Source of the DNA: Prunus persica
Taxonomy: Eukaryota; Streptophyta; Magnoliopsida; Rosales; Rosaceae
DNA: 64,000 bases
Direction: 5' to 3'
Assembly (NCBI RefSeq): GCF_000346465.2
Contig: NC_034009.1
Coordinates: 5,169,269 to 5,233,268, forward strand
Under the pieces are notes generated by a model, which was given only the letters and a program-made list of their open reading frames with translations, was not told the DNA's origin and made no database searches. The translations under genes were made by a program, and so were the position numbers. Shown piece after piece: positions 1 to 13,300 of the stretch. Every line of letters starts with the position of its first letter. Position 1 is the first letter of the stretch.

Positions 1-299
1 TGATCATTACTCTACCACAGTATGCTTCCCTTTCATTATTTCACTTTTCTTGACATGTGTACGTGGGTTGCAAAATTATGCTATATATAGATCTGAAGGA
101 ATCTGGAAGATCTTCATGTACCAAGGATTTCACGTATTTTTAACTTCCTTGAAGTACATTCAAAACAAGGGATTCCTTATTTAGAGTTTTGTCAAGAGCT
201 TTTACTCTTGCAGCATTTATCCATCTACTATTACTGTTTTCTTGACTTAAATTGTTTGATTTTGTCCTTGCATCTTAGTCAGTGTTGTTAATTATATAG

Positions 300-1306
300 A
301 TATATGAAAAGGTCAGCATTCAAAAGTGTGAAGGTGGCTCGACAGAAAGAACAAATGATTATGATCGGCTTGGATCAAAAGCTCTATATGCTTTTGTTTA
401 TCCTAATTTCATGATTAATAGGTAATTGATCAGTGACTGAAGTGGAAATGACTAGTGCATTAGTTTCTTCTATAAGCTAATTCTACAATGAATTCTTATA
501 AGTAATAACATAACTTTTTAAGGTTTCTCATAGGTATGGACCATGGATGGACACCAATCTAGTACTGCCACTTGGACCAAGGAAATGTCAAGTGATATTT
601 GATTACTTCATTGAACCTTCTCTTATGGTAAGATTAATTTATTCTACTTTTGGATAGTCCCTGCCTGTATTATCTACAAAATTAAGTTTGCAAGTGTCTT
701 AAAACCCTGAGAGAAGTCATATAGATGTCATACTATAAATTGGTTTTCCTCTGTTCTAGTATCTGAAGTATTTAGGGGTACTTGCTTTTTCTTGCAATCT
801 GTCGAAGATCACCGTTATTTACAAGGCATTACGTGCATTGCATGAACTATACATTAGTTTGAGAAACCTAGAGAAACCAAGTAATGAACACTCGTCTGGA
901 CAAAAACAAGTCAGCACAAAAAAATAATTAAGATTCACACCCCGCGGTAAACCTATTGTTTTCATCATGTTGATTCCAAGTGTGCTTTGTATCTTTTACT
1001 TCTTCTTTTTTACTTTTGATTTCTGGTTCTCAGGATAACAAAGATTTTATAGAGAGAAGTTTGAAAGACAGTGAAAGAGTACAGGTATATAATCAAAACA
1101 TGCATGGTTCATTCATGGTTCTTAATATCTAGGCCTAATACACTGATGGGGTGGCTGAGAATATGCAGGTGGAAGATGTCGTGCTATGTGAAGGTGTCCA
1201 AAGAGGTCTTGAATCACCTGCATATGATATCGGCAGATACGCTCCGACTGTCGAGAATGCCATGCACCATTTCCATTGTCTGCTTCACAAAAGCCTGAAA
1301 AAATGA
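300..1306 (+). CDS. CMO: Choline monooxygenase-like protein, 3' exons (partial)
   Basis: Four exons read in frame: 300-421, 534-627, 1034-1084 and 1169-1306 (stop TGA 1304-1306), all with GT-AG introns. They encode the C-terminal part of a choline monooxygenase-like protein, with recognisable stretches ALYAFVYPNFMINR, YGPWMDTNLVLPLGPRKCQ and ENAMHHFHCLLH. In the known family this is a chloroplast, ferredoxin-dependent Rieske/non-haem iron oxygenase that turns choline into betaine aldehyde, the first step of glycine betaine synthesis. The Rieske cluster exons would lie upstream, outside the window. The last exon starts VEDVV where the family usually has MEDV. The gene converges on the Ca2+-ATPase gene downstream. 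Family assignment is firm from the sequence; whether this copy makes betaine is not shown, since many species that do not accumulate betaine carry CMO-like genes. Confidence 0.88.
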
Positions 1307-1320
1307 GAATTACCCGATAC

Positions 1321-1390
1321 ATATCGGTAGATGTGCTCCAACTGTCGAGAATGCCATGCACCATTTCCGTTTTCTGCTTCACGAGAGCCT
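1321..1390 (+). repeat. Partial second copy of the CMO last exon
   Basis: Bases 1321-1390 repeat 1227-1296 of the final CMO exon at an offset of 94 bp, with about 62 of 70 bases identical by hand alignment. The copy lies just after the true stop codon, so it falls in the 3' UTR. It preserves the codons for PTVENAMHHF, but in another frame from the stop. It is a local tandem duplication and probably a dead remnant. Confidence 0.85.
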
Positions 1391-2256
1391 ATCAAAATTA
1401 TGTCCTGATTGTATCCATCCTCCTATTTTAGTTTTATATCTTTCGTTGTTCATGTTTTATGAATGATGCAATGGGGATTACATTGTCCTGGTGTTTTTCA
1501 CTTCAAAGAATTTTACGAAGCAATAAAAACTTGTTTTATTTCTTCAAGTACCCAGTAGAAGTGATTCAATTTCAGAGAAGGTGAAAGTAATAATTAATTT
1601 ATTCAACTGTGGGTAGGATGAAAACGGGTGGACCTAAATTTTTTAACGGGGCATTTGATTATAAGGATTCTGAACTCTATTAATTCATACCAAAGAGAGA
1701 GCATTTATTTGTGCACTCGAGACGTGTTCAAGCCTCCATCCATGACTATTACTTGAATTAAAATATAAAATAAAAGAAACTATGACTTCATAAATTTGAT
1801 TTCATAACAATTGTAAAATAAGCGAATCATTCCAAGTCCATTTAAAGAGCAAATGCCCTGGGCTTAAAACGCAAGGCACCATGTAAGACCACACGGTAAA
1901 TATAGGAGAGCAATACAACGAGATTTGAACCATTACACTTTCCCAAAATGTTAAAAAGCAAGGTTGCGATATTTCTTTGCATATAAACAAATCCATCATC
2001 CCAAAACATGTCAAACTATAAAAACACAAATCACTAAGTACATAAAAACTGCACAAGTGAAATCCGGTCATCAGAGACCAAACCAACCGTCTTCTTTGAA
2101 AAGCTGAATTACTGCAAATATATGTCCTACGTAACAAAAGATTAGTTTGTGATTTCTGTGAAAATATGATTCGTCGTGTTAGCCAAAAAAAGGGAAAATG
2201 CAGATACAGAAAACTACGAAAGCGGTTGATGTAACTGCTGTACACCTCCACACTTC
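1391..2256. other. Convergent intergenic region and 3' UTRs
   Basis: This stretch separates the ends of two convergent genes, CMO-like on plus and the Ca2+-ATPase on minus. It must hold both 3' UTRs and polyadenylation sites. TTTATT at about 1685-1690 reads AATAAA on the minus strand and is a possible signal for the ATPase. No coding sequence was recognised. Confidence 0.6.
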
Positions 2257-4338
2257 CTACTGACTAACCTGAAAGACAAGCAGCAAGTGAATATTAATTG
2301 GTGATCACAAGCTTAGAACATAATAATTCGGCCTTAATCCCCCGGAAAAGGAGAATACAAGGAGGCATCCCTCATTCTTACCTCCGGACTCTTTTTTCGC
2401 CGATGAAATCTTCTTGTGAAATACTTGAAGAATGGAGTTTCGGGAACAGGTATCAATTTCCCAACAACAGCAAGTGGCCAACTGCAAGGAGAACAAAGTT
2501 GTGTTAAGCAACAAATGAAGACAACTACGGAACAAATAATATCATTGTAAGTTGTAACATCAAACTCTAGTAGTATCTGTACGGACTCACCTGATAAAGG
2601 CAATAACAATAGAAATGAGCCAATGATTCCATTCAAGTTTGACTGTTTTAGTAAACTTCCCCAGAAACTCGATGATGATAACCTAAAGAAAAGCAAGTGA
2701 ATGTCAAAAAATTTAAACATTCATCAAAGCCCCATGGGAAAAAATGAAAATATTAAAGTCTCACCTGAAGTACAAGTGTTATTGCCACTATTCCCATAAA
2801 GAGACGGTTCTTAGTAATTCCTTTGAATATATTAAACTCATCAGGCTTTCGAGCATTGAATTCATTGAAAATCTGCGAGTTAAAGATTGTCACTTATTAA
2901 GGTCATAATGTAGCATATCTCATCCAAACTGGAAGAGAACACATGAAGTGTTATGTCTACAAGTACAAAAGAATAAACCCTAGTCAGACTCAATCAACGA
3001 GTAAAAGACATAAACAAATCCACACAAAGTTCCTTACAACAGAACTAACAAATTACAGAACATTTTTTACGGATCAACAATTTCACTTCACTTTCGTAGA
3101 AATTTAGTGCAGAACTTCACATGGGAAACAAGTTATTCCAGCAGATTGCTCAGATCATAGTCACGGATCTTTTAGAAAATTTTACAAGAAAAATAAAAAC
3201 CATAAACACGTGTAGATATCGGATACCAAAAACAAGTGTTACTGTTCTATTAAACAGTCATGACGTACTTGACAAAGGACAAAGGCATTGAATATCAGTG
3301 TATTCTTCAGCTTGTTAGCATGGTCTCTGTTGGGATCATGTGTCAAACGCAGTATACTTATCCCACGAAAGTTGAGGATAAGCAGGACGATGACTTGGTA
3401 GAAAGCCTGAGTTCAATGACAACTTATCAAAAATACAAACAAGGCGGATTCTGTAGCACGACAATACACGTTAAAGAACAATAATACATTAGTTTACATA
3501 AACGCCAGAAAAAGCATGTACCTGAACCAACAAGTTCCTCCACATTATATTTGTTATAAGAGGCTCTCTGCAAAACAATGTAACCATAACTGCATTACTA
3601 TTACCATCAGAGACACAAATAGGGCATCCAAAGTTCATCAGTCTGCTTAATGACATCAAAATTTAATAGATATGGGCCAATTAGAGGTCACCATATTCAA
3701 AACAATAACACAATATACCTAATCACTAGAGAAAAGAAAGTAAAACTATATCTTGACAGAAATTAATGATCTGAAAGTAATTAGTTCCTCATGTTCTGTG
3801 CACAAGAGACAATACTAAATATGATTTGGAGCATCCTTCCCAATCCCATGGATGCAAGTAACTAGAATGAATATTCGTGACAACTTTTTTTGACACGGAC
3901 TTTTAACCTAATTAAAACACATTTTGGCACAAACTTTGCTGCCATAGCTGTGATCCTAACCATGTTTTGGTAGTCATAAACAAGATCAAGTTTTCTTCTC
4001 ATATATTTTCAACTTTCCAGCGTAGAGAGATACTGTACCCTAAGGAACTTTAAAAACAGCTAGATTTAATCGAAAAATAAATGAATAAAAAAGTGAAAAA
4101 TATTCAGACATTTTTGGCAATTAACATAAATAACAGTGTTTCAGTGATATGATACGTTTTTTTGTTGATTTTTAGAAGGCAGCCACCACTACGGAAACTT
4201 ACTTTCGACCAACAGGGGTTCTGTCCATCAAGTGATCTGTAGGAGGCTCAGTAGCCAACGCTAGTGCTCCAAGAGTATCCATGATAAGATTCACCCACAG
4301 AAGCTGCATCAAGCACAAGAAAAAGAGTCCACAAGTGT

Positions 4339-4388
<50 letters not shown>

Positions 4389-7300
4389 TACCTGAACAGC
4401 ATTTAGTGGAACATCACCAGAGGAAATCGCCGCCACGACATTTATAATTAGTGCTGCAACATTGACTGTAAGCTGGAATTGGATGAATTTCTGAATATTT
4501 GCATATACAGATCGACCCCATCTAACAACCTACAAGCATTGAGAAAGAACCAACAAGTCGTGCGACTTTAACATTAAAACGGTGTGAGGTGAGAGAGTAG
4601 AAGTAATACAGAAGGAAATAGTAATAAACAGAAGAAGAAAAAACCCCAAAAAACCAAAAGTTAGTATATGTAATTTGGTTGCATAGTATTCCTAACCTTC
4701 ACAACTGAAGCAAAATTATCATCCAATATGATGATATCAGAACTCTCTTTGGCAACTTCAGTCCCTTGAATACCCATAGCAAGACCAATGTCGGCCTGAA
4801 CTCAAATGTGGAAGATTCCAAACAAAACCATTAAGACATAACATCAAACATTAACAACGAATTAAGATAGGAAAAAAAAGAACGAATAAACTAAAAAGTA
4901 CTACGGTGATTGTAACCTTAATAACTGCTTCGATAAATAGAATAAAAAGACAGAAAAAGCAAGTAAAAACATCTGAGAGACCTCATGCAGTGCAGGAGCA
5001 TCATTAGTGCCATCTCCAGTAACAGCAACAACATGTCCTCTTCTCCTCAATGCTTGCACAAGCAGAAGCTTGTCATTGGGGGAAGACCGCCCCATCACCT
5101 GCACGTTAAAAAAAAGATTTAACTCCCTAAAAATTTGCCATGATACTTTAATTCTTAAGCGTGCATGCCAAGAACTATCTGGACAATACACAAGTATTCA
5201 TACCGAAATCTTCTCAGCATACTCTTCTCTCTGCCCATCAGAAAGGTCACGAAAAACTTTTCCCTCGATGAGAGTTGGCACAGTAGCATCTGAATCAGAA
5301 GTAAGTATGCCACATTCCAAAGCAATTGCTTTTGCAGTTTGAACATTGTCGCCCGTAACCATGCGCACCTACATGTTTATCAAGTTGGAAGGAGAACTTT
5401 AAAAATACAACACCCAATCGTTCATTTTCTAAAAAGAAATATTTCAAAGCACGACCATAAAATAATTATGAAAACCCTACCACGAACAATATGTAAAAAA
5501 TAGTGAATTTTTTTTAAAAAGCAAAAACATAACCATGGTGGGATATACACTGAAAGGCATCAACCACACAAAACTCTTGCAATTATAAAGCCAAAAACAA
5601 ACCACATCCAGAAATATCCAATTGCTCACTTTCTGACAAGAATATTTAAAAGCATACCCAGCAAATAATTATGAAATTCCTACCACTAACAATATTTGAA
5701 CAGTACAATAGTAAATTTCTTAATAAACAAAAAATGAAAGATACATGGTGGGATATACATCGACACAAACACCCACCTCAAAAAGCACGTGCATAGATAA
5801 AACCAAAAAATAAAGCACATCAAGAAACCATTCACGTAATGATCTTACAGTTAGTGGAAAACGACTTCCTTTTGCCCCCAAGTGTAATAATCAAACTAAT
5901 GACAGTTTTAGGGGTAAGGGAACAAGCGGGAGGCTAAACATATTATTCCACATAAAATAGTATAATAAATGAAGATGCATCAGAGAACCCTATGACAGGA
6001 AAGTAGGCCTTCCATTGTTGCACAATCACAGTTGAACTTAATTGTAAAAAGCTGAACCCTATTGGTCTTCTCCAACCTTCCAAACACTCTTCATCCAATT
6101 ATATAAACACCCCTCCATATGAAGAACAAAAATTCACAGGATAATTTCAAATATGGAATTGATATGTCACTAAATAATACCTTAACACCAGCTTTTTGGC
6201 ATAGTTGCACTGCATCTCTAACCCCTGGCCGACAAGGATCCTGCATTTCATTATTGTGTACATAAGCTAAACAAACTAAATGTGAACGCAAATTTAAAAA
6301 GCAAATAAAACTTATAGATGCACTACCTTAATACCAACAATAGCAAGCAGAACAAGGTCGTCATCAGGCAATGCCCACAGAGCTAGTTGCTGTTCATCAG
6401 TCGGAACGCTTTCTAATTCATATGATCTATATGCAATAGCGACACAACGCAAACTGCGAGCAGCCATATCCTCAATGGACTCCCTGAACATCATTGACTG
6501 CAGACAAAGAACTTCATTAAAATGAACCATTTGATAAAATCTTCCAAAGTCCAAGGTCAACATAAAAAATACAAACTAGTGAGAACATTAGCCTAAGAAC
6601 AAACTTGTACAACTTAAATTAGGCTCTTATGCATAAAGAGATGTTAAACTGTCTTGCCAGAATAGAAAAATTGTAATGCATGTGGAAATCATCACAAGCA
6701 GTAAAGGAATGACTAAAATATAAAGGAAAAAAAAAACAGGGAATGTATTACGCATGTCCCATTCACTGAAAAACCACAGAAATCAACAACTATCATGTAA
6801 CTGTTCTGTAAATGTCACTATAAATTTCTCCTACCTTGTCATCATCCATTGCTGCCAACTGATCATTTGCATCAAGGTACTTTGTACATGAGGCCAATAC
6901 TATTTCAGCGGCCCCCTTCCAGTGTATATGAACTTCAGAATTGGGCTGTAAATATTGAAAGGCAAACAAACATTATTTAGACTTGAGCATGGATGAAAAA
7001 GAAGTTATCCAAAAATCATAGTATTGTAATATTATTTCCCATATCTGTAAATCATATTCTCAGGCTTAACAGGATTTTTACTAAACAGCGTACAATAAAA
7101 GGTCATCTAGATCCCTGAAATATATGTTGCATTCAAGGGGGTAACAAATAGGCACAGCAACGCATGTGTAGTAATTAAAATATAACTTGTAATGTACAAA
7201 CTTAAAATGCCACATGATTTATATAGTATATAAGCAAGAAAACTTTATGTACTGGAAATTTTCTCTTGCCAGAGCATGTAAATCTGGACAATTGAGTGGT

Positions 7301-10300
7301 TTGACTCTTGCATCATTGTAGGGTCCAGCTTCAGTCCCCATGAGAACATCACCCCTATATGCCATATCATGTTAAGAAAAGATCTACCATAACTAAAACT
7401 TTGCTCACAGAAGCCAAGTTTTCCAGGAAGATATTTACTAGTAAAAGCTCAATCAGGAACTAACCATACAGACAGATATAACAAGAATAATGAGAATGTG
7501 GACAACAATAATAATCTATCACCAAAGGCTAATGGCAAAGTATACCTACGTTGCCTCCCCTACCCACCAATAAATTTATTTATTTGTTTAATTTAAATGC
7601 CTCTTCAAAGCATTATCACTACTGTGAAGATTGCAGCATAAATGATTGGTCACAACAAAGAACAATTAATCAACTTTACCAATTTAACAGCAGCGCCACC
7701 TCGCTTTTTCTCAGAGTTGAATGGGAACACATGAAGAACCAAAGATTCAGACTTGATGGCTTCAAAATTCATTCCAAGCTGCAAACAAATTAATAGTAAC
7801 CAATGGATCACTTAAAAATAAAGTCACATTAGAAGTAGCAGAATAGATGACATTTGGAAAACCAAAAGAAAGAACCTTGATTCCCCATTGCAGAATTGCC
7901 TTTTCAGTTGGTGAACCAGAAACTTCTATATCACCACCAGTCTAGAAAAAAGAAGCAATGGCAAATTGTTACAGTGTGTAAGCCTTTTTCACTCATATTC
8001 TGCTAGACAAATCTTACTAAGGAAAGAAACACAGACACTTAAAGCATACCTCAGGCACATAAACACTGCCAGTTGTATTCAGTGCAATGCCTTCAATAAG
8101 CAAAGCTGATAGCATTGGAGACAAGTCTGACTTATTGTCAGAGACATCAATTTTCTTCCCACCAGTAAAAGCCTCAACCACAGTCATCTATACTCAAAAA
8201 AAATTATCAAAAAAGAATCAGTCATTAGCAGCCCTTGCCTAGTCCACCAGCATCTTCCCCCAATCTCTGCACAATAAAAATAATTTTCCAGAAGTCCTAG
8301 AACGCTGCTTGTGCTCACATCCACCAGCGTTTTTCTTACAACAACCAAACAAACTAATCTCAATTTGGCCTTTTTTAACTAGGGCAGCACTTCGGTTGGG
8401 TTGAAACCTCAATCTAGCTTTCATCCTAACTTATCTAATTGGTAACAACTCTCCAGCTTCATCGTCATAAATCAACAAGGAAATAGACACTCTTTCTTCC
8501 ATCACATTATAACCTAGCTTCCTCCTCCCAAAATTAATGAAGAACAATAGGGAAAAAATAAAGCCCATTGTTAGTTATAACCCACCTGGTTCAAAGTTAA
8601 GGTTCCAGTCTTGTCACTGCATATAGTTGTGGCAGAGCCCATTGTTTCACATGCAGAAAGCCTTCGTACCTACATTTAGAATTCCATCATTTTCATTTTA
8701 TTATATGCTTAACCACAAAGTACATCATCTACAAAATCTATGTAGGAATAAAAATGAACAAAATTACACATACCAAGGCCTTATCTGCCATCATTTTTCT
8801 CATCGAGTAGGCAAGCCTGTGACGTAGCCAAAGAATAAAAGGGAAAAGAAATGAGGAATGTAGAGAGATGAATGCATACAATACATATATGCTTTACAAC
8901 AAGAAAAAATAAAGTTTGCATCAACGAGAAGACAGAAGCATATATTATTCTTTCTTTCACTGATATCAGGTTACTCAGTATAAAGCACATGGTTGAAGTA
9001 AAAAATAAATAATAAAAATAGTTCTGGCACACAAAAGAACGAGCACACTTACGTCAAGGTAACAGCTAAGGGAAGCCCTTCGGGAACGGCAACCACTACA
9101 ATGGTGACCTAAAATATTTTCATAGTAGTCAAAATCACACTTTTCTATTTACAATAAATAACTAGGTAGACAACGACACACATATTGACTGCAAATAACT
9201 AAGTAGTTATTGACGTACTGCTATAGTAACAATCTTAATGGCTCCATCTATGGCATCTCCAAATTTAGTCTTTCCGGCCATAAACTGAGGAGTTCCATTT
9301 GCATTTTTTGTATGGCCAGTAAAGTATCTGCACAAATTATATTATGCAATCTTAAGTCAACTGTCATGTCATGGAGAAGGGGTCGCTAGCAACGATCGGA
9401 ATATACCTGACCAAGAGGACAACCAAGACAGCAAAAGCTACTGTGAGTCCGACAATTCCAATAAAAGTAGCCACCCCGTTTAAGCGCACCTATTCATTGT
9501 CATCCATGGTTCAGCACAACATGTCATGCATAAAAAGAGAATTATTTCAATATAACAGTTCATTAAAGCTGACCTGCAAAGGGGTTTCTTCACCAGTATC
9601 TTCTGAAATACTAGCCATGAGCAATCCCCATTCAGTATTAACCCCAACACTGGTTACCTGAAGAAACATTAATAATAAAAAATTGAATGTTCTATTTCAA
9701 CATTACATGCTCGACAAATAAAAGCAAGCCTTACAAAAACAAAGAATCAGCAAGCAGACATGGAATTTCAGATAACCTCGACTAACTCAAGGAAAACGAA
9801 GTACCAGACACTGAAGATGAAAGATACGAAATAATCTACATATATATTTACACAAAAATCCACACTTTTTGACACACTTTTCCCCCCTTAGATAATGAGC
9901 CATCCAAGGGTTAGAAATCCACCAAACTTAATTATTAAAAAAATATAATATTCCTTTATTACTTTTGAAAATATTAATGCAGTGTATGGGGTTCATCTCT
10001 CTTCTCTACACCACCTGCTTTTCTTTCTCCATCTTTCCCTCTCAGTTTCTCTATTCCTGATCGTAGAATTAACCAGAAATTCCAAATCTTGGAATAAAAA
10101 GAAATATCTCGAATGCTTTGTTTCCTTCTTACATCTGTTGTTTATGTTTTTATCTTATTTGATTATGATCTCAACAAGTACAGCCAGTCATTTAAAAATA
10201 AAATTGTGAAGAAGAATTATTAAAACAGACAGTAGGAAAACATACTTTGTGGGTAAACTTCGGTTTCTTTCAAATTCATGGGTTTCTCAAAACAAAACAA

Positions 10301-13300
10301 AAGAAAGAAGAAAAAGTCTTCGTTGTAAATGAAATTCAAGAGTCAAGAAAGATCCATATTCAAAATATGGTTATAAGGCGGGTGCTCTATAATCTGGTAA
10401 TAGGAAAGTTGATTATATGCCAGATCCAAAAACAGAGGTTTTTATGTAGTTGCTGGTTGTTTTCTGGGGTTTTCCCTTCTTGTTCATGTAGCACCAAGAG
10501 CATTCTTTTTAGCATCTTTTAAGAGTCCAGCCATTGAATATAGGCCAATGAAAGTTCAATGTGAACTACTAGATTGAAGATTAGGGGAGCTTACTGTTTT
10601 CCTAATGGAGTTTGAATGAGCAGAAGAGAGAAACCAAGTTAGAAAGAGCTTGACCAAAACAAAAAAAGTTAGGAGAAAAAACGAAGTGCCAAAAGATAGA
10701 CAAAGGAAGGGCATGAGAATTTAGGAAGGATAGAGGAGAGAGAATGTAAAAGCATTCAGTGTCAAATTTGTTATGGTAATCACAATTAATTATTATAATG
10801 GAAGCAATCTGAACCATTGAATGTGATTAAATCTAACGGTTTGAAATGCATGTACTAATTTGTGTCAAAAATGTGTCCCCCAAACCTAACCCATGCGAAG
10901 AACAAAAGACGGTTGACCAGCAATACTTGTGCTACAGCTATGGTGGCTTTTTATAAAACATAACTAGGGTGGTACTCAGAAAAATATGATATCCTAAGCA
11001 GCCTTTAATAACCTTGATATGACTCCATAGCTTCCAAGATAGTGCACTACACGAAGGAAGGAAAAATAGTTGCAAGTATTGAAAAAGGAGAAGAGAGATA
11101 TCTAAATATTTACCAGCATAGTACCATTGCCATCTGCTACTTTGCAGCCAGACATTAGAAATGGTTCCTTGGAGTCCTTACGAACCTGCAACAAAAAATA
11201 TAATTTACAGAAAATAACAAAAAGGCAATGTTCAAACAAGGCTACAAAACAGGCATAAAGACTCACAATCTTGCTCTCTCCTGTCATGCTTGACTCATCT
11301 ATCGCAAGTGAGTGACCGCTTATTAAAATGCCATCAGCAGGGACCTAAAAATAGAATCAGAATATTAATAAGTTTTGCATTTGAAATGCAATCGTAAAAT
11401 ATACAACAAAAGTTTACAGACAAACACTCATACCTGATCACCGATGTTAAGGGGAACAACATCACCAACAACAAGATCATAAATTGAGACCTCAACTCGT
11501 CTGCCGCCTCTAATGACCTGAACATTAACTCCAAAGATGAATTCCAGTAAAAGAAAATAAATAAAACCCCAACAAATATGAATTGTAATGCAACTAGAGA
11601 AGCACACCTCCAACTGTATATTTCTCTTTTCCTCATTTAAATTCTGGAACTGGAGAGATTGTCTGTAATCACTTATGGCTGCACGTAAAAAGTGCAGGAA
11701 AAACTTATGAGAGTGTATACCAGTTTTGGTTAATACATGCTCCCATATGTATTAGAATTCAAGTAATAATACAACCATATATGCGCATCAATGAAAAATG
11801 CTTAAACACACCACAAAAAGAGAATACAAAAGATAATAGATGATTAAACACAATCCAATGTAAGAATCCCATTACTGCCCATCAGTGACACGAATAGCAG
11901 CCCTACCCCCTCCAATGAAGACAGACGGATACAAACAGAGTCCCCTCCTATTGGGGGATCCCTCAAATAAACACCTAGTAGCGTTTAATGCAAATTTTAT
12001 TTCAACGATCCGAACCGTCCATGTTTTAAGTCTTCATTCAAAGATCATCCTTGCAAAAAATTACCAAAATCGGAAACCATTAAGACATCTAGTTGTGATC
12101 AACAAAATCAATGATCCCGGTAGTTAAAGAAAACATTAAAACTACAACCATCAATTAAGCGGTCAAATGATTTCGAATTCAAATGATTTTTTGCACGAAT
12201 GATCTTTGAAGGAACACCTAAAAAGTAGATGATTTGGATTATGAAAATACAGTGTGTATGGGTCCCACAAGGGTGTCCCCATTATATAGTGGGGTGGGGG
12301 GAGGGAAGAGAGAGAGAGAGAGAGAGAGAGGACGTAAATAAATCTTGAGTTCAAGACAGTGTCAAGTAATAAGATCCAATGAAGGATGGATGCAATCTGC
12401 CAACCATGATGAGTCTTCACTGAATTAAACATTCAACCACATTTTTAGGAACACTCACAAAACCTACGAGGGACATGCATACCTATACATACATATTCAA
12501 TAAGCATGTCCATTCAAATACCTGTGACAACAATAACAAGGATAACTGCAAAAGCAATGCTGCCCCCATCATACCAACCATCATCTATACCCTGTAAGCA
12601 ACAAAGAAAATATAAGGCAAACACCATAAACAAATTATTCATCTTTAAATTAAATAACTAACGGGATTCACAAGGAATTATGATATCATTTTTTCCGAAC
12701 ATATGCCACTATGAAATTGTAATATCATGGCCTTAACAGCATATGAAATCATCTATCCTATTTACAAAAGACAAATCATGGGACAACCAAAAATCAGACT
12801 TCAAAACAAACAAAAGCAGAAAGGCTTTGCAAGTAGCAGATACTCATAAGACTAGTTTCATATCCTAAACTGATAAAGAGTGAAGCTATTAAAAAGGTAA
12901 TGTCATGCTCACCTCTGTCTTTATACCCAGCACTAAAGAAGCCACTGCAGCTACCATCAAAATTATCAGAGTAAGATCTTGCCAAGCTTCCCAGAGAAAT
13001 GTCTATCATACAGCACAAGGAAATAAAATAATATTACATCACAAATCTATTCTTTCTTTCTTTTTTCTAATTATTTCCAATACATAAAACTTAAGAAGTT
13101 CATAATTATAACAAAAACTTACCCAGAAACTCCTTGCTTTTTTTTTCGGATACGTGTTTGTTCCAAATGCATTTTTACGTTTCAGTAAATCAGCATCATC
13201 TCCATGAATTCCCTTGTCTAGATTTGTTTTTAATAAATCTCCCAGCCCTTTGACCTAATGTAAGAGAACAGCCAAGAAAAAATATAAGCAACATTGTTTA

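Noticed and set aside
1122..1382. 86-codon frame on minus over the CMO last exon
   Set aside because: Antisense shadow of the exon and its duplicate; the plus strand fits a known family with splice sites.
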